A DNA stretch of 64,000 nt from Heloderma charlesbogerti (taxonomy: Eukaryota; Chordata; Lepidosauria; Squamata; Helodermatidae): contig JANEZZ010002880.1 in assembly GCA_026122225.1 (NCBI GenBank), positions 124,001 to 188,000 of the forward strand, given 5' to 3'. This document shows positions 56,549 through 64,000 of the stretch, in pieces. Each line of letters opens with the position of its first letter. Position 1 is the stretch's first letter. The notes under the pieces are model-generated. The model was not told where the DNA came from and ran no database searches. It saw only the letters and a program-made list of their open reading frames with translations. The translations under genes and the position numbers were made by a program.

Positions 56549-57318
56549 TAGGGATGTACGAAAATCACTTACCTTTCCGTGGATTATGTTGATTGTGGGG
56601 GGGAGGGGTTCCGTCCCTCCCCCCGGAATCCTCGAAGGGGGGGAGGAGATCCATTCCTCCCTCCCGGAATCCTCCACGGCCAGCTGTGCTCCGCGGCAGC
56701 TCCTCAGAGCAGCCGGCCAGGCCCACCCAGGCCACAGCCGTCCGCAGCCGGATTTCCAGCCGCAGAGGGCTCTGGGAAAAAAAACAAAAACAAACCACTT
56801 ATGCAAGTGGCGGCAGCCGTGCGTTCCTTCTTTTTGGCCATTTTAGCCTATGTAAATATTTACGTAGGCTAAAACAGTGAATCAAAAAGGGACGCAAATA
56901 GCGCCCACTACGCTATTTGCATTCCCCTTTATTTTTGCCATCATAATCTACATAAATATTTACGTAGATTAAGATGGCCAAAAAGAAGGAACGCAAATGG
57001 CAGCGGCCGTAGCCGCTGCCATTTGTGTACGCAGTTTTTTTTTTAAAACCCAGCCATGATAGGCTACATAAATCTTTACGTAGCCTAACGTGGTTTTTCT
57101 TTTTTTTACAAGTTTGCAAATGGCGGCGGCAGCAGCTGATTGGAAGACCAGCCACCGCAGCCGCCGCAGCTGCCACCGGAGCTGCTGCCGCCCGGAAGAT
57201 CCGCCCCAGGTAAGTCTCGTCCCGGGGGGGATCTGCGGGAGGGCAGGGGGGATCTGCGGGAGGTCGGGGGGGTGGCAGGCCGTTCCGCCATGTAGTTCGG
57301 GGTGCCGAATGCACTGGC
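56549..57318. mobile_element. PAL-hAT, end B truncated
   Basis: End A is TAGGGATGTACGAAAATCAC. Hairpins TTTTAGCCTATGTAAATATT (56844-56876), TAATCTACATAAATATTT (56944-56972) and GATAGGCTACATAAATCTTT (57058-57085) are visible. The B side is intact to CCGAATGCACTGG, then stops about 45 bp short of its terminus where second-level hAT DNA resumes. Confidence 0.8.
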
Positions 57319-57607
57319 TTGTCTGTCTGGCCTTCAGAATCGCCTGGATCAGTCTGAAGCGATTCAGATCTAGCCGAGTGCTTCAGACCGATCCGGATCC
57401 AATTCAGATCTGGACTGATTCGGTCCAAATCACCCTGTTTGGGTTCAGAATTCAGATCCGGAACCAAAGTAGTGCACAGCCCTTCCATTTCTTTGCCACT
57501 GCTGCTGAATTTGGTGGCACAGCAGTGGCAGCAGCAGTATAACCTGCAGCGGAGGGGGTTCATAGGGGGAGGAAAGTTGCTCCCACACTCCTGGATTGCC
57601 TACCCCA

Positions 57608-57690
57608 CTATACAACCTTACCTTGGAGTAAGCCTCATTGAACTCCATGGGGCTTAGTTCTGAGTAGACATCTATAGGATTGCTGTCTCA
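57608..57690 (+). repeat. Small dispersed repeat, right part
   Basis: CCTTGGAGTAAGCCTCATTG and GAGTAGACATCTATAGGATT continue the repeat whose left part lies at 48817-48880, across the nested stack. Related pieces occur at 45258, 55735 and 59990. The family was not named. Confidence 0.5.
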
Positions 57691-58439
57691 GTTATGCTTA
57701 CCTTTGACTGGTCTGTGCCCCCATGTAATTTTTTTATCTTATATGTATTTATGTATTTATTACATTTTTATCCCACCTTTTCCCTCCCACCCCAGCCCAT
57801 TTTATGCCTGTAACAATCTTGTGAGATATGGCAGTGAGGGGGTGGCGTGGGGTGGTGGTGGAGAATTTGGCTTAAGTTCAGTGGAAGACAGGGGTGGGAT
57901 TTGTAGATTTCATTAAGGGCCTTCCTACCTCCCCCTGCTCTATTCAAGCACTGTAATAAAATGCATGTTGCTGTGGGCAGACCTGTGTGTATACTACACT
58001 TTTGTAATCCTATACCAACGCAGGAGAAACTTGATATAGAATTCGGCAGCATACTATTTCTGGCGAAAATTTCCCTTTCCTTTCTTTCAAGTTGCTAGCC
58101 CTTATGGTTGCCCGTATATGCTTTTAAATGTGTGGCCAATACCTTGTGAAATCTCAGAAGCTGGAGAAGTTGCTGGCACATATTTCCATTGGTGGGCCTT
58201 TATTGCCCTGAACCATGAGTAGCAGAAACACAAACCATTATGAAAAAGTAGAGAAACGGTGTCAGTTTGACTAATTTGCATAATTTATAAGAATAGCAAA
58301 ATCCGGTTTTACTTGATACCAAATTTGGGTTCCCTTGGCCCAGAGTTCCCCCCCTGCCCCCCTGCCCGGCTGACCCCCACATGCAGAGTACGTGCTGCCC
58401 TGGGTACTGTATTTCACAAAGCAGCAGCATTGTGCTTTT
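57691..58439. other. Mostly unassigned; SINE/LINE tail trace
   Basis: About 57740-57850 (TTATTACATTTTTATCCCAC) resembles a reversed SINE or LINE tail. No gene was seen. Confidence 0.4.
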
Positions 58440-58548
58440 ATGTAAATGGCTTTTGAACTTTTTATATTGTATTTAATGTTTTAACTTTTGTAAACCACCC
58501 AGAGTTTACAAAACTATGAAGCGGTATAGAAATGTGATAAATAACAAT
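58440..58548 (+). mobile_element. L2-like LINE 3' end
   Basis: TTGTAAACCACCCAGAGTTT and GCGGTATAGAAATGTGATAA match the 3' end of the L2 at 22368 in reverse. Confidence 0.65.
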
Positions 58549-59640
58549 AATGATTTTGCAGCTTTTCAGGACAGGAGTGAAAGAGACAGTTTCATAGTCA
58601 AGCAGCAACAACTAATCAACGTTCTTGAGAGTTTTTCTTCTTTTTCCTTTTTGGGGGACACGGCCCTCTTCATATAACTTTCTATTAAGTGGGTATTTGT
58701 CGAAGAAATCATAAAAGGGATTGCTTGGATAATTGGGGTGCAACTGGTGCCTTGTTGAAGCAGTTGCCCCCTCCCCACAAGAATGGCTCCCAGACAGCCA
58801 GCGTGCTAGGATTATAATTATCTCCCAATGAGCAGGGGATGGGAGGGACCAGCCTCCAGCACTTTCACTCTTCTGCTTAAACAAAGAAAAGCTTGACAAA
58901 TATGTTTGTATCATCAAGCTTTTGGTCTGCGCATTTCCCTTTCATTCACACCGTCATAAAATATTCAGAAGGCAGTATCTTTTTGATTACTAATTTATGC
59001 TGTTTACAGACGCGGTAAGGGGAAGGAAAGAAGAAGAAAAAAAGATGGGTGCTTTGCTATTAGGGAAAGCGTTGACATTTGTTGCATGGGATACCGTCCG
59101 TCCATAAGCAGAGCTTTAGTTTAGTTAGGAGACAGGTCACTGAAATCACAAACTGTACAATTAGATAAAGCATTGCAGCCCAACAATGCAATCCTTGCTG
59201 GCTGGGGAATGCTGGGAGTTGTGGGGCTTTTTTTTCTGTCTAAACATGTATAGGATTGAGCCTAAGTCAAGTAAATATTCTCGACAGAGATCCTGTCATC
59301 TTTTTACCCCACCGATAAACAGAAATGCAGACAAGCAGGCCCACTTCTCTCTGCAAGGTGGTAGCCACACCAGTGGAGGCTGGTGGCTCTGGTCACAGTG
59401 GGGCTGTGAATCCATTCTGGGTTTCAGTAAGAACCAGATTGAACTCTAAAGGAGCTATCCAGGGTGCTGAGCCCTAGCTCCAAAATGGGCTCATCACCTT
59501 GGATAGCTCCTTTAGAGCTCTGGCTGGTTCTGACAACAACCAGGAATGGTTGTAGCCCCACCAAAATTGGAGCCACCAGCCTCCATTGGGCCATGCCACA
59601 CCTACCCCAATGACATTTGGACACACCAAGCCCATTTCCC
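58549..59640. other. Mostly unassigned
   Basis: A short repeat GGAATGCTGGGAGTTGTGGG at about 59206 recurs as CATGCTGGGAGTTGTAGGA at about 61301. An inverted pair, TTGAACTCTAAAGGAGCTAT (59438) and ATAGCTCCTTTAGAGCTC (59502), is present. No gene was seen. Confidence 0.4.
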
Positions 59641-59815
59641 CTTGGAAGGCAGAGGCTGTAGCTCTGTGATGAGGCACACGCTTGGTAGGCAGAAGGTCCA
59701 GACCCCAGTCTCTCCAGTGACTTAGCTGGGTTGGGAAAGACCTCTCCCAAAGACCTCAGAAAGCTGCAGCAAAGTCAGAGTGCAATGTATGGTCCTGGGC
59801 TTCATGTACCTTAAA
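59641..59815 (+). mobile_element. tRNA-derived SINE, diverged
   Basis: GAGGCTGTAGCTCTGTGATG (A box region) and GGTAGGCAGAAGGTCCAGAC resemble the tRNA-Ala SINEs at 30131 and 45427. Confidence 0.6.
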
Positions 59816-60289
59816 AGTGGCACAGATTTGTGGATTCAGATAGCTAATGTCTCTCTCTTCCCTGGCCCTGTTGCTCAGTACCACAAATACTGCGAGAGAG
59901 GCTCAAGGGTGATGTGAAGATTCACATATGAAAACAGCCAAAGGGCAGGCAATGCTGCTGGATTGCAGTTTTAGACACAAACTCATTTCCCTGGGAGTAA
60001 GCTCTGTTGAACACAATGGGGCTTACCTCTGAGTAAATGTGAATATGTGCTGTTAGGCATGGTGTTCCCTCTTCACCATGCTTAAAGGGGTGGGTCTGTC
60101 ACTTATTGGTAGAGCATATTCCTTGTATGCACAAGGTCCTGTTTCTGGCGTCCTCATTTATTTATTTTTTTTGGTAAGGATCAAGTAGGAGCTGATGCAA
60201 ACAACCTGTGTTTGAGGCCACAGGGAGTTGCTGTTATTCATAGTAGACAGTACTGGTTCGACCAACTGTGTGATTTGTGATAAGGTTCT
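59816..60289. other. Unassigned with SINE-like trace
   Basis: CTTATTGGTAGAGCATATTC and CACAAGGTCCTG at about 60100-60145 look like a decayed tRNA-type head. GGAGTAAGCTCTGTTGAACA at 59995 belongs to the small dispersed repeat. Confidence 0.4.
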
Positions 60290-60660
60290 TATTTTATAGC
60301 CAACATGATATTCTGGTCAGAGTGCCAGACTCAGATCTGGGAGACCCTGGTTCAAGTCCCCACTCTGCCATTAAGTTTACTATGACCTAATCATTTATCT
60401 CTCAGCCTAAACTAGCTCATGGAGTTTTAGAGAGCCAGTGCAGTGTAGCTGTTAGAGTGCTGGACTGGGGCCAGGGAGACCTGGGTTCAAATGCCCCCTC
60501 AGCCATGAAGCTGACTGGGTGACCTTGGGCCTGCCACCCTCTCTCAGCCTATCCTACTGCACTGGGTGATAGTGAGGATAAAATGGAGGCAGACCATGCA
60601 TGCTGCCTTGAGCTCCTTGGAGGAAAGGCAGGGTACAAATATAATAGATAGCAGATATAT
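60290..60660 (+). mobile_element. Two tRNA-derived SINE copies in tandem
   Basis: The first, at 60300-60420, has GTGCCAGACTCAGATCTGGG and GGTTCAAGTCCCCACTCTGC. The second, at about 60425-60650, has GTGCAGTGTAGCTGTTAGAG, GGGTTCAAATGCC and the tail GAGCTCCTTGGAGGAAAGGC. The tail matches the 5S-like SINE at 19000 and the piece at 32986. The parent tRNA was not assigned. Confidence 0.72.
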
Positions 60661-60827
60661 AAAAATAAAGGTACATATCTGAATGTGACTAGATATGCTG
60701 TAGAAAACATGTCGGAGATGGGCAAGAAATGTGTGCTGGCATTTTTATGTTTTGTAACACACCTAACTTTGAACGGACAGAATCCGGGTAGTGGTGTGAA
60801 GCATTTGTCTACCTCTGTAATGGAAAT

Positions 60828-61277
60828 TAGGGATGTCATGGGCCCCCAATTCCATCTGGGAATCTGGTGGAACCCCCCTGCCCAGACCCCCAAGCCCCAC
60901 TCTCTGAGTGCCCCCACTCGCCCCCTGCCTGCGCTCACAAGCAGCCCGCACTTACTCCGGCGGCCTCGTCAAGCTCTGCAGTCACCATTAAAAAAAAAAT
61001 AAAACGGCAATCGCAAAAATTCTCATATTTGCACATGCATGAAAATGCACATTTTGATGAAGGGGCATATTCACACGTATGAAAATATGTGCATTTTTGC
61101 GATTGCCGTTTTATTTTTTAAAAAATGGGACCGTGGAGCTCGACAAGGCTGCTGGGGTGAGTGCGGGCCACTCGCCAAGCACAGGAGGGGCTCAATCATG
61201 GTCCAGGGACCAGCGAACAGGGGAGAGCTGGGCAGGTGCCTGGAGAACCCAGACAGGGGTGGGTTCACACATCCCTA
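60828..61277. mobile_element. hAT-like palindromic MITE, exact TSD, unrelated core
   Basis: ATGGAAAT flanks it at 60820-60827 and 61278-61285. The ends are TAGGGATGTCATGG and TTCACACATCCCTA. The core AAAACGGCAATCGCAAAAAT (about 61001) is mirrored by ATTTTTGCGATTGCCGTTTT (about 61093). Between them lie ATGAAAATGCACATTTTGAT motifs like those of the AT-rich elements. It has no PAL-hAT hairpins. Confidence 0.85.
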
Positions 61278-61285
61278 ATGGAAAT

Positions 61286-62072
61286 AGATGATTAAGGGTG
61301 CCATGCTGGGAGTTGTAGGACTTTTTTTCTGTCTAAATTGCCTAGGATTGCATATTTAGACCCACAAAAGGAATTTTGAGTAGCTCTTCCACCACCTTTC
61401 TGCTTTTGGTCTCTCTCTCCTATCATTTTCACCTCATGGGCTTGCAAAGCCTGTACCACGGGTGTTGCACCTCAGGCCTACAGGCCAGCTCTGGCCTGCC
61501 TGGAATTCCAGCCTAGCCCTCTGGGCCATGCCCCCCTCCCCAAACCGCTGATGGTTTGGTGGTTTCCCAGCTTTTGCATGTTTCTTCCCCATTCTAAAGG
61601 GTTGAACTGCCTCTCCTAAGGCTCACTTACCAGCAGTAAGAGCTTTACTCTAAAACATGCTGGTATTTAACCCCACGCCTTTTGCTGTTGGCCCTGCCTA
61701 CCACTGGAAAGTGGCCCCAAGAGCTTCTCCAAAATAGAATTCAGCCAAAGGCCTGAAAGAGAGTCAACAACCCCGGCATATCTGCATCTCCAGGCACCTT
61801 TTCTTTGGGGCTTCCTTACTGTGTTTGTAGAGAAGAATCTTTTTCTAGAGATTTTCCCATTATGGTTTTTCTACCAATTATCCAAAAGTGGGTCTTGATT
61901 ACACTGCATATGTCAAAGCTAAGAGACTGGAGAACCAAGCAAAAGAAGAAGCTTGCTGGTGCATGAGAGGAGAACTTCCATCTCCCCTTGCTTAACCTCC
62001 CCAAAGAAGGCAACAGGAATGAGGGACAGTGGAACAGGCTCACCAGAAGGAATCAGCAGCAGAACTTTACAT
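61286..62072. other. Unassigned DNA
   Basis: Apart from the short repeat at about 61301, nothing was recognised. Confidence 0.4.
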
Positions 62073-62080
62073 GTCGGAAT

Positions 62081-62690
62081 TAGGGATGGCAGAGAATTCC
62101 GCCACGGATCACGGTGAGGCTGAATGCCAGTGCATTCGGCCCCCTGAAATCTGTGGCGGAATGGCCTGCCCGCCCCACCCCCCGTGGATCCTCCCCAGGA
62201 CGAGACTTACCTGGGGCGGATGTTCTGGGCGGCGGCGGCTCTGGCGGCGGCTCCGGCAGCGGCTTCGGCAGTGGCGGCTGGTCTTCCGACCGGCTGCCGC
62301 CGCCGCCATTTGCAGGGTTCTTTTTGCTTTTTTTACTGAGATGTCATAGGCTACATACGTTTTCATGTAGCCTAAAATGACTGGGTAAAAAAAAAAAAAA
62401 AGTGTACACAAATGGCGGCAGCCATAGCAGCCGCCATTTGTGTATGCGTTGTTGTTGTTTTTTCCCCCAGAGCCCTCCGCGGCCAGAAATCCGGCTGTGG
62501 ATGGCTCTGACCTGGCTGGGCCTGGCCGGCTGCTCTGTGGAGCTGCCACGGAGCACAGCCAGCCGTGGAGGATTCCGGGGGGAAGGACGGAGTGCATCCC
62601 CCCCGGGGGGGATTCTGGGGGGAGGGACGGAACGCCTCCCCCCCCCATAAACATAATCCATGAAAGGTAAGTGACTTTTGTACATCCCTA
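62081..62690. mobile_element. PAL-hAT MITE, exact 8-bp TSD
   Basis: GTCGGAAT flanks it at 62073-62080 and 62691-62698. End B (TAGGGATGGCAGAGAATTCC) is on the left and end A (GTGACTTTTGTACATCCCTA) on the right. It has a hairpin ATAGGCTACATACGTTTTCA at 62346 and a palindrome AAATGGCGGCAGCCATAGCA near 62409. AGGTAAGT faces outward at both ends (complement at 62207-62214; plus strand at 62665-62672). Both ends and the TSD are intact, so it is probably among the youngest. Confidence 0.93.
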
Positions 62691-62698
62691 GTCGGAAT

Positions 62699-63329
62699 GA
62701 GTCAGTGACAGAAGTGGAGGGATTATAGCAGGGCTCTGCCCATTGCCACAGGTGGGTAAGAAACTGAAGGTGATTGACTAGAATTGACTCAATGTACAAT
62801 TTCAGACTGCACATGGAAGATGAAAATGTTAAAATGCTCTCCTATCTCAAAGAAAACAAAAAACCTCCTTGCAAATAGAAACCAGCACAGCAGGGAAGAG
62901 GACCAAGTGAAACCCTTTCTTCCTGATGCACTAGGTTTCTACTTGCAGGGTGCTTTTCTATCTGGGAAAACATTCAAAGCTGGTCTTCTGCAACTGAGGT
63001 TAGGGAAGTGCAATGCTGGGAATTCCATTCTGTTTAAGCCTGATGGGATTCTGCAGTGTAAGAGGTAGTAATTGTAGCAGTAATCCACTCAAGTAAGAGG
63101 CAGTGGATTGTACAGTAGCAGATTCCCGCCCCACCCCCAATTCCAGACATTTGTTTTGGTCCCAGAATTTGTGCAAATTGTAATTTGGACAAATTGGATC
63201 TTTGGGGGGAGGGGGATCTTTAAATAATTGTTTTAAATTATTCTGTATTGTAGTCGTAATTTGTTTTAAATACTTCTGTATTGGTAATCTTGCACAAGTG
63301 TGCTCAATTGCAATTCTTCCTGTCCATTA
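62699..63329. other. Unassigned DNA
   Basis: An imperfect direct repeat, GTAATTTGTTTTAAATACTT with a similar upstream stretch, lies near 63225-63280. No gene was seen. Confidence 0.4.
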
Positions 63330-63689
63330 TACAGAGTGGCCCAAAAGTAGGTATACAGTTGTTTAGAATGTTGATGGGGCGAGGGAAGAATGTGTGAGTA
63401 GAAGATGTGAGGGTGGAGTCAGAATGACAGTTGGGAAGAGTGAGTGACAGGGAGTGACAGTTAAATCAGTTAAGTGTAGAGAGTGAGGGGAGTGAGGCCC
63501 TTAAGTAGGTATACGGTTGTTTAATTGTTTAGGGTTTTTTTTTTTTTACTGATATTGTGAATGATGGCAGCGAACTTAAGTCAAGAACAAAGAAAGGGGA
63601 TTCTAAAGCAGTACTGGAAGACTAAAAATTCTCTCCCCCTCCCATCAACAGTCTAAACAACTGTATACCTACTTTGGGGCCACCCTGTA
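63330..63689. mobile_element. Mariner-type element, internally deleted
   Basis: TA lies at 63328-63329 and 63690-63691. The left end ACAGAGTGGCCCAAAAGTAG, then GTATACAGTTGTTTAG, is complementary to the right end CTAAACAACTGTATACC and ACTTTGGGGCCACCCTGT. A second copy of the inner motif, TAAGTAGGTATACGGTTGTT, lies at about 63502. At 360 bp it is far shorter than a complete mariner (about 1.3 kb). Confidence 0.85.
63561..63656 (+). pseudogene. Mariner transposase N-terminal remnant
   Basis: The frame from ATG at 63561 reads MMAANLSQEQRKGILKQYWK, then TKNS, before running into the right terminal repeat and a stop at 63654. The pattern LSxEQR followed by a hydrophobic stretch and TKNS resembles the first helix of mariner transposase DNA-binding domains. 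The catalytic D,D34D region is deleted, so it cannot act. The assignment rests on the short match plus its position inside mariner ends. Confidence 0.6.
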
Positions 63690-63691
63690 TA

Positions 63692-64000
63692 GCCCCACAG
63701 AGGCATATTCCCCTCGTGTAAATATCCTTGTCAGTTTCATCCTGTCCACACATTACTTCCTTTCAGCCCAGCAGAGCCATATTCCGTACTTGACAAAGAA
63801 CTTGTCAGTTTCATCCTCCACTTTGGTGCTCCCCACACCCTTTGCTAGAGCCCTGAATTACCTCCATTAAAAACAAAACAAAACTGAATCCGCATGGTGG
63901 ATCGCCTCACTACAGACTGACTGAATAGCAGTGGAGGGAAACAGAATGAAATCTGCCAGGGCTGAACTGGAAAAATCCGCTGAGATTTCACCCCCAAACA
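63692..64000. other. Unassigned; short direct repeat
   Basis: CTTGTCAGTTTCATCCTGTC at about 63729 and CTTGTCAGTTTCATCCTCCA at about 63802 are about 73 bp apart. They are preceded by similar GAGGCATATTCC/GAGCCATATTCC. It is a tandem unit of unknown origin. Confidence 0.45.

Larger units (their letters stand above)
49130..57484. mobile_element. Second-level hAT-like MITE with exact TSD, itself opened
   Basis: CCATTTCT at 49122-49129 recurs at 57485-57492. The left end TAGGGCTGTGTATGGACCCC and right end GTAGTGCACAGCCCT are complementary. DNA attributable to it is at 49130-49533, 51160 to about 51384, and 57319-57484. A unit with CAGCCCCTGTGGAGGTGATT occurs twice, at about 49384-49490 and 51184-51280, so it has an internal tandem repeat. 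PAL-hATs, a CR1-like fragment and a BovB have landed in it. Confidence 0.75.
48881..57607. mobile_element. Outer hAT-like MITE, opened by nested insertions
   Basis: The left end CAGGGGTGGGCAACTTGTGG at 48881 pairs with the right end GGATTGCCTACCCCA at 57593-57607. CTACACAC before and CTATACAA after agree at six of eight positions. The interior resumes after the inner element with CCACTGCTGCTGAATTTGG, as in 7519-7837. Without its insert the element would be about 370 bp. Everything from 49130 to 57484 lies inside it. Confidence 0.7.

Noticed and set aside
1..64000. Endogenous retrovirus or LTR element
   Set aside because: No paired LTRs, primer-binding site, gag, protease, integrase or envelope motifs were seen. 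All reverse transcriptases are of LINE type.

Overview
This window looks like intergenic DNA from a squamate reptile (lizard or snake). I found no host protein-coding gene, no intact RNA gene and no CRISPR. The reason for the assignment is the repeat mix: several RTE-BovB LINEs (a family typical of squamates and, by horizontal transfer, ruminants), L2- and CR1-clade LINEs, tRNA-Ala-derived and 5S-rRNA-like SINEs, a mariner remnant, and very many hAT-type miniature elements. Nearly every long open frame is either decayed LINE reverse transcriptase or a chance frame through GC-rich inverted repeats.

The dominant feature is a family of non-autonomous hAT-like elements, here called PAL-hAT. There are about 18 copies, and the intervals given below sum to roughly 13 kb, about a fifth of the window. 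Each copy has two kinds of end. End A begins TAGGGATGTACGAAAGTCAC and end B begins TAGGGATGTCAGAGAATTCC. Between them lies a string of 28-40 bp palindromes of three main types: one built on GATAGGCTACGTA, one on GCAAATGGCGGC, and one on TAGTCTACGTA. Several copies have 8-bp target-site duplications that I read directly: 12365-13178, 24414-24833, 36827-37690 and 62081-62690 are exact, and 32453-32985, 41512-42471, 49534-51159, 50082-50807 and 55239-55669 have one mismatch. Both ends usually carry an outward-facing AGGTAAGT, the consensus 5' splice-site sequence.

Layout. 1-5.1 kb: BovB fragments and two PAL-hAT copies. 7-11 kb: small hAT elements and a second RTE lineage. 12-14 kb: two PAL-hAT copies. 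15-22 kb: mostly unassigned DNA with fragments of LINEs, SINEs and foldbacks. 22-25 kb: an L2 LINE with a PAL-hAT insertion. 25-33 kb: AT-rich hAT-like elements, SINEs and a CR1 tail. 33-38 kb: rearranged CR1 with ORF1 and a PAL-hAT inside it. 39-43 kb: RTE tail, a CR1-like repeat and an L2, the last two each split by a PAL-hAT. 43-48 kb: further PAL-hATs and SINEs. 48.9-57.6 kb: a nested stack in which a small hAT holds a second hAT, which holds PAL-hATs (one inside another) and a near full-length BovB that is itself interrupted. 57.6-64 kb: SINEs, an unrelated palindromic hAT, a last PAL-hAT and a mariner remnant.

The sequence therefore reads as a history of transposition, not as a set of cooperating genes. 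BovB, L2 and CR1 encode the copy-and-paste machinery, now broken in every copy. The SINEs depend on such LINEs. The hAT MITEs would need a transposase encoded elsewhere. All names are from recognition of the sequence without a database search.
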